Assembly: GCA_944324075.1 (NCBI GenBank)
Contig: CALUUZ010000001.1
Span: forward strand, 124,001-188,000
Length of the DNA stretch: 64,000 nt
Direction: 5' to 3'
Source of the DNA: Candidatus Mailhella excrementigallinarum
GTDB taxonomy: Bacteria; Desulfobacterota; Desulfovibrionia; Desulfovibrionales; Desulfovibrionaceae
In this document: one piece after another, positions 34,237 to 42,740 of the stretch
How positions within the stretch are numbered: position 1 is the first letter of the stretch
How the letters are laid out: each line of letters begins with the position of its first letter
Made by a program: the position numbers and the translations under genes
The notes under the pieces: generated by a model
Databases searched by the model: none
Told to the model about the DNA's origin: nothing
Seen by the model: the letters and a program-made list of their open reading frames with translations, nothing else

Positions 34237-35910
34237 TCAAACCACGGAAACCACCGGCAGCACCACGGGATCGCGGCCCAGCACGTCGCGGAAGAAACGG
34301 CGCATGCTGGAACGTATCCGCTCCTGCAGACGATCATACTCATGCGGAGCCATATCCTCAAGCTGATCCAGCACCAGGCACTTGGAATCCTCAAGCACAT
34401 GCTCGTACAACTGCTCGAAGACGAAACCGCGGGAAATCATTTCCGGCCCGTACAGCACTTCTCCCGTATCCCCGGCAATGACCAGAGCCACGATAACCAC
34501 GCCCTCACTGCCGAGAAGACGGCGTTCCTTGAGGACAAGGCGGCCCACGTCGCCCACGCCCTTGCCGTCCACCAGCACGGATTCCACGGGCACGGGCTTT
34601 TCCAGCACCAGGTCATCCGGGGTCAGGGTAAAGGGATGCCCATCCTCCAGCACCAGCGCGCGGGAAGGATCAACCCCGCAGTCCCTGGCAAGCTGCGCGT
34701 GCAGGGCAAGATTGCGATACTCGCCGTGCACGGGGACAAACCACTCGGGACGCACAAGCTCAAGGACAGTTCGCAGTTCCTCCCGGCAGGCGTGCCCCGT
34801 GGCATGAATGGTGCGCCATGATCCGTGGTATACCTTCGCTCCCTGCCGGTACATCTGGTTCACCACGCGGGACACCGCCCGCGCGTTGCCCGGGATCACG
34901 CGGGAGGACATGATCACCGTGTCCCCCTCATGCAGCGCCAGCTGACGATGCTCGCCGTTGGCAATGCGGGTCATGGCGGAAAGCGGTTCCCCCTGTGTGC
35001 CGGTGGCAAGAATCACCGTGCGCGACGCCTCGGCCTCGGAAATCCCTTCCTGTTCGGTATAGAGCCTCTCCGGCTTTTCCAGCAGACCGAGATTCACGGC
35101 CTTTTCAATATTGGAAGCCAGACTGCGCCCGCTGACCAGTACGGAACGCCCGGTTTCCCCCGCCAGCTCGAGTACGATGCGCACGCGGTCGATATGGCTG
35201 GAAAACAGCGCGATGAAAATGCGTCCCTCCGCCTCCGTGAAAATCTCCCTCAGGGTATCGCGCACCTCGCGTTCAGGACGGGAGTGCCCTTCCACTTCAA
35301 CATTGGTGGAATCGGCCAGCAGCAGGCGGATACCCTCGCTTCCGGCAAAGGCGGCAATATCCTCGCACAGGGTGGACGCCTCGCCCAGCGGCTCGTCGTC
35401 CAGCTTGAAGTCGCCGGTATGCACGACCTTCCCCACCGGGGTATCCACCAGCAGCGCGTACCCCTGGGGGATGGAATGACATACCGGGCTGAAGAGAAAG
35501 TCCAGACTGCCCAGCCGCACCCGTTCATGCGGACCGACCGGCCGCAGATCCACGCGATCCAGCAGGCCGTGTTCGGTGAGCTTGTGTTCCACCAGCGCCA
35601 GCGTGAACGGAGAACCATAGATGGGCAGAGGATTGGACAGCATGCCCTTGTACTGCGAAACCATCCAGGGAAGAGCGCCGATATGATCCTCATGTCCGTG
35701 CGTCAGCACCACGCCCAGCGGACGTTCACCCTCCGCGAACAGGGAATTGAACAGCGGAATGACGACATCCACGCCCATCTGCGAATCATCGGGGAACATG
35801 AGGCCGCAGTCGACCAGCACAGAGCCCTGGCCGCACTCCCACTTCTGGCAGTTCAGGCCTATTTCTCCAAGTCCCCCCAGAGGGGTGACGGTAAGATGCC
35901 GTTCCGGCAT
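34237..35910 (-). CDS. rnj: Ribonuclease J
   Basis: A 557-residue metallo-beta-lactamase/beta-CASP ribonuclease that matures and degrades mRNA and rRNA with 5'-3' exo- and endonuclease activity. Zn ligands are in LTHGHEDHIGAL (His71, His73, Asp75, His76) and GKVVHTGDFKLDDEP. The beta-CASP part has SGRSLASNIEKA and VIMSSRVIPGNARAVSRVVN, and HATGHACREEL is the late His motif. The C-terminal dimerisation domain follows from about residue 450. AAGGAG lies 6 bases before ATG 35910; the longer Pro/Gly-rich start is less likely. Length agrees with RNase J1/J2 (about 555). Confidence 0.95.
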   Translation of the reverse strand: MPERHLTVTPLGGLGEIGLNCQKWECGQGSVLVDCGLMFPDDSQMGVDVVIPLFNSLFAEGERPLGVVLTHGHEDHIGALPWMVSQYKGMLSNPLPIYGSPFTLALVEHKLTEHGLLDRVDLRPVGPHERVRLGSLDFLFSPVCHSIPQGYALLVDTPVGKVVHTGDFKLDDEPLGEASTLCEDIAAFAGSEGIRLLLADSTNVEVEGHSRPEREVRDTLREIFTEAEGRIFIALFSSHIDRVRIVLELAGETGRSVLVSGRSLASNIEKAVNLGLLEKPERLYTEQEGISEAEASRTVILATGTQGEPLSAMTRIANGEHRQLALHEGDTVIMSSRVIPGNARAVSRVVNQMYRQGAKVYHGSWRTIHATGHACREELRTVLELVRPEWFVPVHGEYRNLALHAQLARDCGVDPSRALVLEDGHPFTLTPDDLVLEKPVPVESVLVDGKGVGDVGRLVLKERRLLGSEGVVIVALVIAGDTGEVLYGPEMISRGFVFEQLYEHVLEDSKCLVLDQLEDMAPHEYDRLQERIRSSMRRFFRDVLGRDPVVLPVVSVV

Positions 35911-36456
35911 GTGAACTCCTTGAATATATTCCCCGGGCGGGGGCGGCCTTCCGGCCGGACAACTCATCTGAACAAGTCACACGGAAAGACGGCGCGCATC
36001 CGGCGCGGGCCGCTGCCGAAGCGGGCGGCCTCGAAAAAAGATCCGGCTCCGAATGGTTCCTCCCCGGATATGCGCAAAATCCGGACCATGCTTCAATCCA
36101 CAGTCACCCCATCCGACGGCTGACTCCGCGGCCGACGGACAGGAGGCGTACGGATTGCCCCTTCCTGACGGCAAGGAATTGCGGAAAAGGATTTCATCGG
36201 CTTCGCCGTTTTGTCAACAGAGCTTTTCTCCCTGAAGGGGGGAGGTTTTCAAACCACAAGGGAATCTTTGATAGGGTATTGTTGAAGCATTTCAACAGCA
36301 AAATGCTCTGGGAGGGGTGTTTCAGGCCGGAAATCTTCGCTCGGCCAGCTTTTCGGGAAGCTAGCACATATCGGGCACAGCCACAAGCGCTTGCCCGCCG
36401 GACCGTCCTCCGGTAAAGAAAATGAACCTGCAGCCCTTATCCGGAGTATCCTCGCA
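35911..36456. other. 546-base gap: RNase J promoter region, repeat C2 and a family B end
   Basis: No gene is supported here. Between the divergent rnj and mntP genes it holds repeat C2 (36087-36272). AGCAAAATGCTCTGG at 36298-36312, directly after C2, looks like a lone family B end. Bases 36380-36456 form the mntP leader; I looked for, and did not find, a convincing yybP-ykoY manganese riboswitch. Confidence 0.45.
36087..36272 (+). repeat. Family C dispersed repeat, copy C2
   Basis: About 186 bp: starts CATGCTTCAATCCACAGTCA and ends TTTTCAAACCACAAGGG. The first stem reads CAGTC...GGCTG, keeping pairing by a T-G wobble. It contains the longer middle hairpin GCCCCTTCC...GGAATTGC region and ATTTCATCGGCTTCGCCGTT shared with C1 and C3, plus CCCTGAAGGGGGGAGG before the right end. 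Confidence 0.75.
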
Positions 36457-37044
36457 ATGTCCTTCCCCGAACTTCTCGCCCTGGCCGCGGCTCTGGCCAT
36501 GGACGCACTGGCCGTCTCCATCGCGGCGGGCATCACGCTGGGCAGGCCACGCCCGGCCCAACTGCTGCGCATGCCGCTGGCCTTCGGCCTGTTCCAGGCC
36601 GCCATGCCCGCGGCCGGATGGCTGCTCGGCCTCAGCGTGCGCCGCCTCATTGAACGCTGGGATCACTGGATTGCCTTCGCTCTGCTTGTCTTTGTCGGTT
36701 TCAACATGCTGCGCGAAGCGTTTTCCGGCGGAGATGAAAGGGTCGAGGCGAAGGATCCCACCTCAGGCATGACGCTGCTGCTTCTGGCCGTGGCCACCAG
36801 CATCGACGCTCTGGCCGTGGGGCTTTCCTTTTCCCTTCTGCATCTGCCCATCGCAGTCCCCGCGCTGGTCATCGGCGTGGTCTGCGCGCTGATCAGCCTC
36901 GGAGGCATGCTGCTGGGGGCGCGCCTCGGACGCACAGGCTGCGTGCGCTGCTGGGCAGGAGCTGCGGGCGGCATCGCCCTGCTCGGAATCGGCGTCAGAA
37001 TTCTTTACGAACACGGCGTGTTCAGGGAGATGTTCGGCGGATAA
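36457..37044 (+). CDS. mntP: Manganese efflux pump MntP
   Basis: A 195-residue inner-membrane protein with six hydrophobic segments in two repeats, each with the signature Asp motif: AAALAMDALAVSIAAG in the first and VATSIDALAVGLSF in the second. It exports Mn2+ and protects from manganese excess. ATG 36457 begins the family-like N-terminus SFPELLALAAALAMD; GGAG lies about 11 bases upstream, so the ribosome binding site is loose. It converges with the MFS exporter gene, with only 16 bases between the stops. Confidence 0.92.
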   Translation: MSFPELLALAAALAMDALAVSIAAGITLGRPRPAQLLRMPLAFGLFQAAMPAAGWLLGLSVRRLIERWDHWIAFALLVFVGFNMLREAFSGGDERVEAKDPTSGMTLLLLAVATSIDALAVGLSFSLLHLPIAVPALVIGVVCALISLGGMLLGARLGRTGCVRCWAGAAGGIALLGIGVRILYEHGVFREMFGG

Positions 37045-37060
37045 GCGGCTTCCGGAGTCC

Positions 37061-38506
37061 TCAGAGCCGCCCCCCTCGCGAAACGCCTCCGGGCGGAGGC
37101 GTTCCGGCCAGACGCCTCAATCCTATGCACAGGCCGCAGATATTGAGTATGCCGAAACAGATCAGCGTGGTGCGCATGGTGAGCAGATAGGTGTCCGCAT
37201 GTTCGGGCGCAATGGGGCTGTCGCCCATGAACCAGCCCAGCATGAACGCGATGATCACCTGACTGAGCAGTCCTCCCATGGTGCGCATGCTGCCCATGAT
37301 GCCCGACGCCACGGAAAGATGCCGCGCGGGCACCTGCCCCAGCGTGGCCACCGTGTTGGGAGCGCCGAAAGTCCCCATGCCCGTGCCCAGCAGAATCTGG
37401 GACATCACCATCCATGCAAGCGGCGTGGTCTTGCCCAGCATGGCCACCCCCAGAATCCCCAGACCGCACAGCAGCATGCCCAGCGCGGATATGCGCTCGG
37501 CCCCGAAACGATCCGCCAGTCTGCCCCCGCTCGGAGAAGCCAGCACCTGCGCGAAGCTCTGCACCATCATGCACAGCCCGGCGTGAAACGGCGTGAAGCC
37601 CCGCACTTCCTGCAGGTAAAGGGAAAGAAAGAACACCATGCCCATGGTGGAACCGTAGTTCACGAACATGGCCAGCAATCCCGTCAGCAGCCCCGGTGAT
37701 TCACGGAACATGCGCATATCCACTATCGGACTGGAGGCGCGCCACTGCCACCAGAAAAAAACGGCCATGCACAGCGCCCCCGGCAGAAGCAGCCAGAGCA
37801 TGGCCGGGGCCACTCCGTAACAGCCGCCGCCGAATGCGATGCAGCCCAGACCGAAAGACAGCAGCAACGCGCCGGGCACATCCAGCTTTTCTCCGGCGGC
37901 GTCCGTCCATTCCTGCCGGATATTGCGGCGCAGGATCCACCACACCGCCGCGCCGGGGGGCAGAATGCCGAAAAAGAGCCAGCGCCAGCCCACCACCGTG
38001 GCCACTCCGCCGCCGATAAGCGGCCCGAGGGTCAGGCCGAGATATACCGCCGAGGTCATGATGCCTATGACCTGCCCGCGCCGGGCAGGCGGGGCCATGC
38101 GCATCCCGATGGCCGTGCAGCAACTGGAGATGGTCGCCGCGCACGCGCCCTGAAGAAAGCGCAGAGCCAGCAGCGTATCCACATCGGGCACAAAGCCCGT
38201 GCTTACGGAAACCACGGTGAAAACGCATACCGATGCCAGCAGTATCCGCCTCAGCCCCCACAGGCTGCCGAAGCGCCCACCGATGGTGCTGAAAATGACC
38301 TGCCCCAGAGCGTACACGACCATGACCAGGGAAAGATGCACGGCCCTGGCCTGCAAATCCGCCCCCATGGAAGGCAGAATGGCGGTTACCCCGGAAACGA
38401 GAAAGGGAGCGAACAGATTGCAGATCCACAGCCCGAGCAGCAGCGTGCCGAACCCTGGCGGGTACTGGGCGAAAAAGGCTTCCTTTTTCTGAGAAACTTC
38501 ACTCAT
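37061..38506 (-). CDS. MFS drug-efflux-type transporter (DHA2/EmrB-like)
   Basis: A 481-residue inner-membrane protein with about 14 hydrophobic segments, as in the DHA2 (EmrB) group. Landmarks: VTAILPSMGADLQA after helix 1, GGRFGSLWGLRRILLA (the loop 2-3 motif), RFLQGACAATISSCCTAIG, and the antiporter-type GLTLGPLIGGGVATVVGWRWLFF (motif C and following). Exporters of this class expel drugs, dyes or organic acids with proton exchange. GGTGGA lies just ahead of the ATG. It is divergent from the response regulator gene across about 310 bases, so the two-component pair could control it. Confidence 0.85.
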   Translation of the reverse strand: MSEVSQKKEAFFAQYPPGFGTLLLGLWICNLFAPFLVSGVTAILPSMGADLQARAVHLSLVMVVYALGQVIFSTIGGRFGSLWGLRRILLASVCVFTVVSVSTGFVPDVDTLLALRFLQGACAATISSCCTAIGMRMAPPARRGQVIGIMTSAVYLGLTLGPLIGGGVATVVGWRWLFFGILPPGAAVWWILRRNIRQEWTDAAGEKLDVPGALLLSFGLGCIAFGGGCYGVAPAMLWLLLPGALCMAVFFWWQWRASSPIVDMRMFRESPGLLTGLLAMFVNYGSTMGMVFFLSLYLQEVRGFTPFHAGLCMMVQSFAQVLASPSGGRLADRFGAERISALGMLLCGLGILGVAMLGKTTPLAWMVMSQILLGTGMGTFGAPNTVATLGQVPARHLSVASGIMGSMRTMGGLLSQVIIAFMLGWFMGDSPIAPEHADTYLLTMRTTLICFGILNICGLCIGLRRLAGTPPPGGVSRGGRL

Positions 38507-38816
38507 GCATCCACCCTTGCATATACGAAAACGGTCTTGTTCGGAACATGATCAAATCTTGCGCCGCCGGAATGCGCGGAGGACTCCGCTCAATGTCACC
38601 CGGCAACAGGACAAATCGGTTTTCACGCAGACTAGCTCCCCGCAGGCTTAAGCGTCAACCATGCCTTGCGTGAAAACGGCTCCCCGTCAGACTTTGTTAC
38701 ATTTCGGAACTGGCGGCATGGCCGCATCCTGTGCTAATATAATACCGAGGCATGCGGATGCCCCCTTCCTCCGCCTCTTCCGCGTTCAAATCGAACATCC
38801 AGCAAAAGGAGACACC
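38507..38816. other. Divergent promoter region between the exporter and the two-component genes
   Basis: About 310 bases with no gene. The half nearer the response regulator is A+T-richer (TTGTTACATTTCGG) and contains TATAAT. No family A-D repeat is seen here, unlike most gaps in the window. Confidence 0.4.
38738..38743 (+). promoter_or_regulatory. Possible -10 box for the response regulator gene
   Basis: TATAAT at 38738-38743, preceded by TGTGCTAA, lies 74 bases before the ATG. No strong -35 hexamer is visible at the usual distance, so an activator (possibly the regulator itself) may be needed. Confidence 0.35.
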
Positions 38817-39629
38817 ATGCCGGATACTCCTTCCCTCACGCAGAGTCACGGCGACGGCTTCCGCCTCCTGGTCGTGGACGACGACATCGACATCCGCGAT
38901 CTTCTGGCCGATTATCTCCGCAAGCACGGTTTCACGGTGGAAAGCGCGGCCGATGGCGCGGAAATGCGCCGGAAGCTGACTCAGAACTCTTTCGATCTGC
39001 TTGTGCTGGACATCATGATGCCCGGCGAGGACGGTCTTTCACTGTGCCGCGAACTGCGCGCAAAAAGCCGGGACGCGAACGAACCGGACACTCCCGTCAT
39101 TTTTCTCACCGCGCTGGGAGAAGCCACGGATCGTGTGGTCGGCCTCGAACTGGGCGCGGACGACTATGTGGTCAAACCCTTTGAGCCGCGCGAACTGCTG
39201 GCCCGCATCCGCGCCGTGCTGCGCCGTTCCGGAGGAAGCTCCTCCGCCAGGGGAGAACCCCAGTGCCGCGCTTATCGCTTCAACGGCTGGACGCTTGATC
39301 TCACCGCGCGCCATCTGCGGGATCCGGAAGGCATGGTGGTCAATCTGAGCGGAGCGGAATTCCGCCTGCTGCAACTGCTGCTGGAACATCCCCGTCAGGT
39401 CCTGAGCCGGGAGCTTCTGCAGGAACAGGGGCAGGGAAGGGAAGCCGAACGCAGCCCCTTTGACCGCAGTCTCGACGTACAGATCTGCCGTCTGCGCGCC
39501 CGTCTGCGGGACAAGGGCCGCGAGGGCGGGCTGATCAAGACCGTGCGCGGCGACGGCTATGTATTTGCCGCCGATGTCGTTCCGGAGGGCGTGACAGCCT
39601 CCTCCGGCGCGGAATGGGCCGGAGCATGA
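38817..39629 (+). CDS. OmpR-family response regulator
   Basis: A 270-residue two-component regulator. The receiver domain (15-130) has the acidic pocket VVDDDIDIRDLL, the phosphorylation site Asp65 (LDIMMPGEDG), Thr98 and Lys120 (YVVKPFEPREL). The C-terminal winged helix (about 150-250) carries LSGAEFRLLQLLLEHPRQVLS and the DNA-contacting RSLDVQICRLRARL plus IKTVRGDGYVF wing. AAAGGAG is 5-6 bases before ATG 38817. The stop overlaps the histidine kinase start, so they form a pair. Targets are unknown; the divergent MFS exporter is a candidate. Confidence 0.93.
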   Translation: MPDTPSLTQSHGDGFRLLVVDDDIDIRDLLADYLRKHGFTVESAADGAEMRRKLTQNSFDLLVLDIMMPGEDGLSLCRELRAKSRDANEPDTPVIFLTALGEATDRVVGLELGADDYVVKPFEPRELLARIRAVLRRSGGSSSARGEPQCRAYRFNGWTLDLTARHLRDPEGMVVNLSGAEFRLLQLLLEHPRQVLSRELLQEQGQGREAERSPFDRSLDVQICRLRARLRDKGREGGLIKTVRGDGYVFAADVVPEGVTASSGAEWAGA

Positions 39630-41134
39630 GCCGGCTTTGCTCCTTCGCGGCCAGGCTGCGCGCCATCCTGGTACCGAAAAGCCTGGTCGGACAGCTGGTA
39701 TTCACCTTTTCCGCCGCATTTCTGGCTCTGCTGCTGTTCAGTTCCTTCTTCGCCGATCATACCCGGCAGTATTTCTTTCTGCGCAACTTCATGGCCGATC
39801 GTGCCCGCCGCATGACCGACTCCGTCCTGCTGCTGGAGGCTGCCCGCAAGGACGAGAGGGCCGGACTGCTGCAGCGCCTTCACTACCGGGGTCTGCGCGG
39901 GATATTGCTGCCCGGTCAGCCGGAACTGCCCGCTCCGCCCTCAGATTTCAGGGATCAGGCAAGCCGGCTTCTGCGCACCTATATCAATCTGCAGTTGGAG
40001 GAAACCCGCAACCCGCCGCGCGCCCGCCTGCGCCGCGAGGGTGAACTTGATACGATGCCCGACGGCCCCGCCCTGGCGACCGTACACGAACTCAAGATGC
40101 CCACGGCGCTGGAAAGCATGAAGGCATCCCTCTACCGTACCCTGCGCATGAAACCGCCCCGCAACGGAACAGCCTGCCTCCTGACGGCCGCCATGCCGCT
40201 CGAGGACGGCACATGGGTTCTCTTCGAGGATGAAATCCCCCATCTGCCCTCTGTTCCGAGTTTTCCCATCAGCGGCATCATTCTGGTGGAACTGTTCTTT
40301 GTGGCCATCAGCATTCTGGCGTTCTGGCTCATCGCCCGTCCCCTGCGCCGTCTGGCCGACGCGGCGGACAAGCTGGGCCGGGATCTTCCCGGCACGCCGC
40401 CGCTGGAGGAATGCGGCCCGCGCGAGGTGCGCGAGGCCACCAGAGCCTTCAACCGCATGCAGCGCCGCATCCGGGATTTCATCGCCGATCGCGAGAGCAC
40501 CCTGGCGGCGGTTTCCCACGATCTGCGCACCCCGCTCACCCGCATGCGCCTCCGGGTGGAGAGTCTGGACGAGGAGGCGCGCCTTCCCCTCCAGAAGGAC
40601 ATGAACGAACTCCAGCGGCTCATGGATACCACCATCGATCTGGCGAGAGGTTCCTCCTCCGAGGAACAGGCCCCCCTGGACATGGCCGCTCTGCTGGAAA
40701 GTCTGGAGGAAGACAGGCAGGACATGGGACAGAACGTGCGCATCGTTGACCCGGCCAAGCTGGAGAATCTCGCTCCGCTGCGGGCAAGACCGCTGAGCGT
40801 CAAACGCTGCCTTGACAACGTGCTGGACAACGCCGTGCGCTACGGCGGAGCGGACGGCTCCCCCGCCCGTGTGGAAATGGACGTGGAAGACAGACCCGAC
40901 AGGCTTACGGTCATCATCCGGGATCACGGCCCCGGCATTCCCGAAGAGCAGCAGGAAAAGGTCTTCCAGCCTTTCTACCGTCTGGAGCCTTCCCGCAACA
41001 GGAACACCGGCGGCAACGGGCTGGGCCTGGCCATCGTGCGGACCATGGCCCGCCAGCACGGAGGGGATGTCACTCTGGAAAATGCCCCGGACGGGGGCCT
41101 TGTCGTCCGCGTCAGCTTCCGGCGGAATACCTGA
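39626..41134 (+). CDS. EnvZ-like sensor histidine kinase
   Basis: A 502-residue membrane sensor. TM1 (about 18-42, LVFTFSAAFLALLLFSSFFA) and TM2 (about 215-235, IILVELFFVAISILAFWLIA) enclose a periplasmic domain of about 170 residues. A HAMP segment follows (RPLRRLADAADKLG). The phosphorylated His298 is in AAVSHDLRTPLTRMRLRVES, then the ATPase domain with NVLDNAVRYGG (N box), DHGPGIPEE (G1) and GGNGLGLAIV (G2). ATG 39626 overlaps the regulator stop (ATGA); ATG 39614 would add four residues. The signal is not evident from the sensor domain. Confidence 0.92.
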   Translation: MSRLCSFAARLRAILVPKSLVGQLVFTFSAAFLALLLFSSFFADHTRQYFFLRNFMADRARRMTDSVLLLEAARKDERAGLLQRLHYRGLRGILLPGQPELPAPPSDFRDQASRLLRTYINLQLEETRNPPRARLRREGELDTMPDGPALATVHELKMPTALESMKASLYRTLRMKPPRNGTACLLTAAMPLEDGTWVLFEDEIPHLPSVPSFPISGIILVELFFVAISILAFWLIARPLRRLADAADKLGRDLPGTPPLEECGPREVREATRAFNRMQRRIRDFIADRESTLAAVSHDLRTPLTRMRLRVESLDEEARLPLQKDMNELQRLMDTTIDLARGSSSEEQAPLDMAALLESLEEDRQDMGQNVRIVDPAKLENLAPLRARPLSVKRCLDNVLDNAVRYGGADGSPARVEMDVEDRPDRLTVIIRDHGPGIPEEQQEKVFQPFYRLEPSRNRNTGGNGLGLAIVRTMARQHGGDVTLENAPDGGLVVRVSFRRNT

Positions 41135-41174
41135 AAACCGCGGGGGCCTACGGATACCAACAGCAAAACGCCCT

Positions 41175-41303
41175 GGAGCATTTTGCTTATGAAATGCTCT
41201 CCTTCAGTCGAGCGGGGCGAGACTGAAGCCGCGCGACGGCGTGGAAACTGCGGGCCGGAACATGGGATCCTGGCCGGCAGATATTTTCAATAACAAAACG
41301 CCC
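41175..41303 (+). repeat. Family B dispersed repeat, copy B4, degenerate
   Basis: About 129 bp from GGAGCATTTTGCTTATGAAATG to ATATTTTCAATAACAAAACGCC. The middle is shortened (the CCGCAATTC module is missing). Just before it, AGCAAAACGCCCT at 41162-41174 is another right-end fragment abutting this copy, suggesting tandem or nested insertion. It lies between the kinase stop and the converging HxlR gene. Confidence 0.65.
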
Positions 41304-41325
41304 AAAAACAATGTCGGCTTCCGGT

Positions 41326-41721
41326 TCACTCCCCTGACGTCTTTTCCGGCAGCCCCTGCCCCCATACATACAGTTCCCGCAGGGCAGGCAGGAGAGCCCG
41401 GCCACGTTCGGTCAGGCGATATTCCACATGCAGAGGCCTTTTTCCCTGTTCTTCCCGGAGAATCAGGCCGTCCCGCTCAAGTTCGGCCAGGCACTTGTTC
41501 AGCATGGTGTTGGTAATCCCGTGTACGGCTCGTTTCAGAGCATTGTAACGCACTCCGCTCCCCGCTTCGGTATAGTCCGCGATATGCCAAAGCAAGGGTA
41601 ACTTCCATTTGCCGCCGATGACGGAAAGCGTGCGCAAGAGCGGACAGGGAGCATCGTAAATATTGCCTTCCGGCAAACGAAGGCTGTAACCAAGATTCTC
41701 CATATCCACCAAGTCCTCCAT
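41326..41721 (-). CDS. HxlR family transcriptional regulator
   Basis: A 131-residue MarR-like winged-helix repressor. The HxlR pattern is clear: CPLLRTLSVIGGKWKLPLLWHI, then RYNALKRAVHGITNTMLNKCLAELERDGLI and YRLTERGRALLPALREL. The Cys in CPLL is the redox- or electrophile-sensing residue in HxlR/HypR-type members. The exact start is uncertain (ATG 41721, or ATG 41703 within the frame). It is divergent from a flavodoxin-fold reductase gene 152 bases away, the classic layout for an HxlR repressor and its oxidoreductase target. Confidence 0.9.
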   Translation of the reverse strand: MEDLVDMENLGYSLRLPEGNIYDAPCPLLRTLSVIGGKWKLPLLWHIADYTEAGSGVRYNALKRAVHGITNTMLNKCLAELERDGLILREEQGKRPLHVEYRLTERGRALLPALRELYVWGQGLPEKTSGE

Positions 41722-41873
41722 CAAGGTTGCCGCTCAAGCAGAAGGCTTACCTCTCCATTTCAGGACAGAAAAAACTGCGTACTTGTCTTTTGCTCCATCC
41801 GGGAGAATAGATATGCCTGACCCGGACTTTTTTCATCGGATTGAAACATTCCGATCTGCAAGGAGCATCAGAC
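41722..41873. promoter_or_regulatory. Divergent promoter region with inverted repeat
   Basis: Between the HxlR gene and the flavodoxin-fold gene. ATCGGA-TTGAAACAT-TCCGAT (about 41836-41856) is a 6-bp inverted repeat just upstream of AAGGAG of the oxidoreductase and is a candidate HxlR operator. This is inferred from position and symmetry. Confidence 0.4.
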
Positions 41874-42539
41874 ATGAATTTTTACGCGATTAATGGCAGT
41901 CCGCGCAAGAAGGGCAACACGGCCGAAGTCCTGAAAAAAGCGCTGGAAGGTGTGCACAGCCTGCTTCCCGCCGCGGGGACAGAACTTGTTCATCTGTACG
42001 ATCTTGACTTCACCGGATGCCGCAGCTGCTTTGCCTGCAAGCGAAAAGGCGGAGCCTCGTACGGCCGCTGCGCTGTGCGGGACGGCCTGCCCCCTCTTCT
42101 GGAAAAGCTGGCTGATGCGGACGGCATCATCTTCGGCAGTCCGATCTACTTCATGGGTGTGAGCGGGGCGTTGCGGGCACTGCTGGAACGCCTGCTTTTC
42201 CCCTTTATCGTCTACGATGCGGCCTATTCTTCCCTTGCGCCGAAGCGCATGCCCACGGCCTTTGTCTATACCATGAACATCACGGAAACGGACATGGCAG
42301 GATTCAAGCTTCCGGCGCTCCTCTCCCCCATGGAAACTTTTGTCGCCCGGATCTTTTCCGGGCCGGAAATCCTGTCCGTCTGCAATACAGTGCAATTTGA
42401 TGACTATTCCAAATACATGGCGGAACGTTTTTCCGAAACGGATAAAAAGCGGCATCGGGAAGAGCATTTTCCCGAAGTTCTGCGGCACGCCTTCGCAATA
42501 GGGGTACGTATGGCTGAACGCGCCGGGCTGCCGGCATAG
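41874..42539 (+). CDS. Flavodoxin-fold NAD(P)H-dependent oxidoreductase with Cys cluster
   Basis: A 221-residue protein of the NADPH-dependent FMN reductase/iron-sulfur flavoprotein group. MNFYAINGSPRKKGNTAEVL is the FMN-binding loop; CRSCFACKRKGGASYGRC has the compact Cys pattern of a 4Fe-4S site, longer in its last spacing than the protein at 19945-20574. SPIYFMGVSGALRALLERL is the flavin contact. AAGGAG is 9 bases before ATG 41874. Divergent from HxlR, it is probably induced by electrophilic or oxidative compounds. Confidence 0.87.
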   Translation: MNFYAINGSPRKKGNTAEVLKKALEGVHSLLPAAGTELVHLYDLDFTGCRSCFACKRKGGASYGRCAVRDGLPPLLEKLADADGIIFGSPIYFMGVSGALRALLERLLFPFIVYDAAYSSLAPKRMPTAFVYTMNITETDMAGFKLPALLSPMETFVARIFSGPEILSVCNTVQFDDYSKYMAERFSETDKKRHREEHFPEVLRHAFAIGVRMAERAGLPA

Positions 42540-42552
42540 CGTTTTCCCTTAT

Positions 42553-42595
42553 GTATTGGAGCCGATTTATTCTGAGAATAAATCGGCTCCAATAC
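42553..42595. repeat. Perfect 43-base palindrome, family D core (D3)
   Basis: Two 21-base arms around a single central G at 42574. The inner part TTTATTCT-G-AGAATAAA is shared with copy D1 (17861-17877 region), while the outer arm GTATTGGAGCCG is specific. It lies 14 bases past the flavodoxin-fold gene stop and would form a very stable RNA hairpin, so it probably ends or protects that transcript. Confidence 0.6.
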
Positions 42596-42686
42596 ACTCC
42601 CTGTCTCCCTTCGGGCAGGTGACGGGCAATGCGGGTGCAGTACGTCCTGCATCTCCTCCAGACATAACACGATATAATTATGAGGG

Positions 42687-42711
42687 GCCGGGGGAGATTC
42701 TCTCCCCCGGC
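42687..42711. terminator. Perfect GC-rich hairpin near the birA end
   Basis: GCCGGGGGAGA-TTC-TCTCCCCCGGC, an 11-bp perfect stem with a 3-base loop, 30 bases past the birA stop (minus strand). On the minus strand it is followed by CCTCATAATTATATCG, which is A/T-rich but lacks a U run. It is likely a terminator for birA. Confidence 0.5.
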
Positions 42712-42740
42712 AGGGGATGGGGCGAAGCCCCGACTTATCC

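Noticed and set aside
36380..36456. yybP-ykoY manganese riboswitch before mntP
   Set aside because: I could not find the conserved loop sequences or a convincing three-way fold in the short leader.
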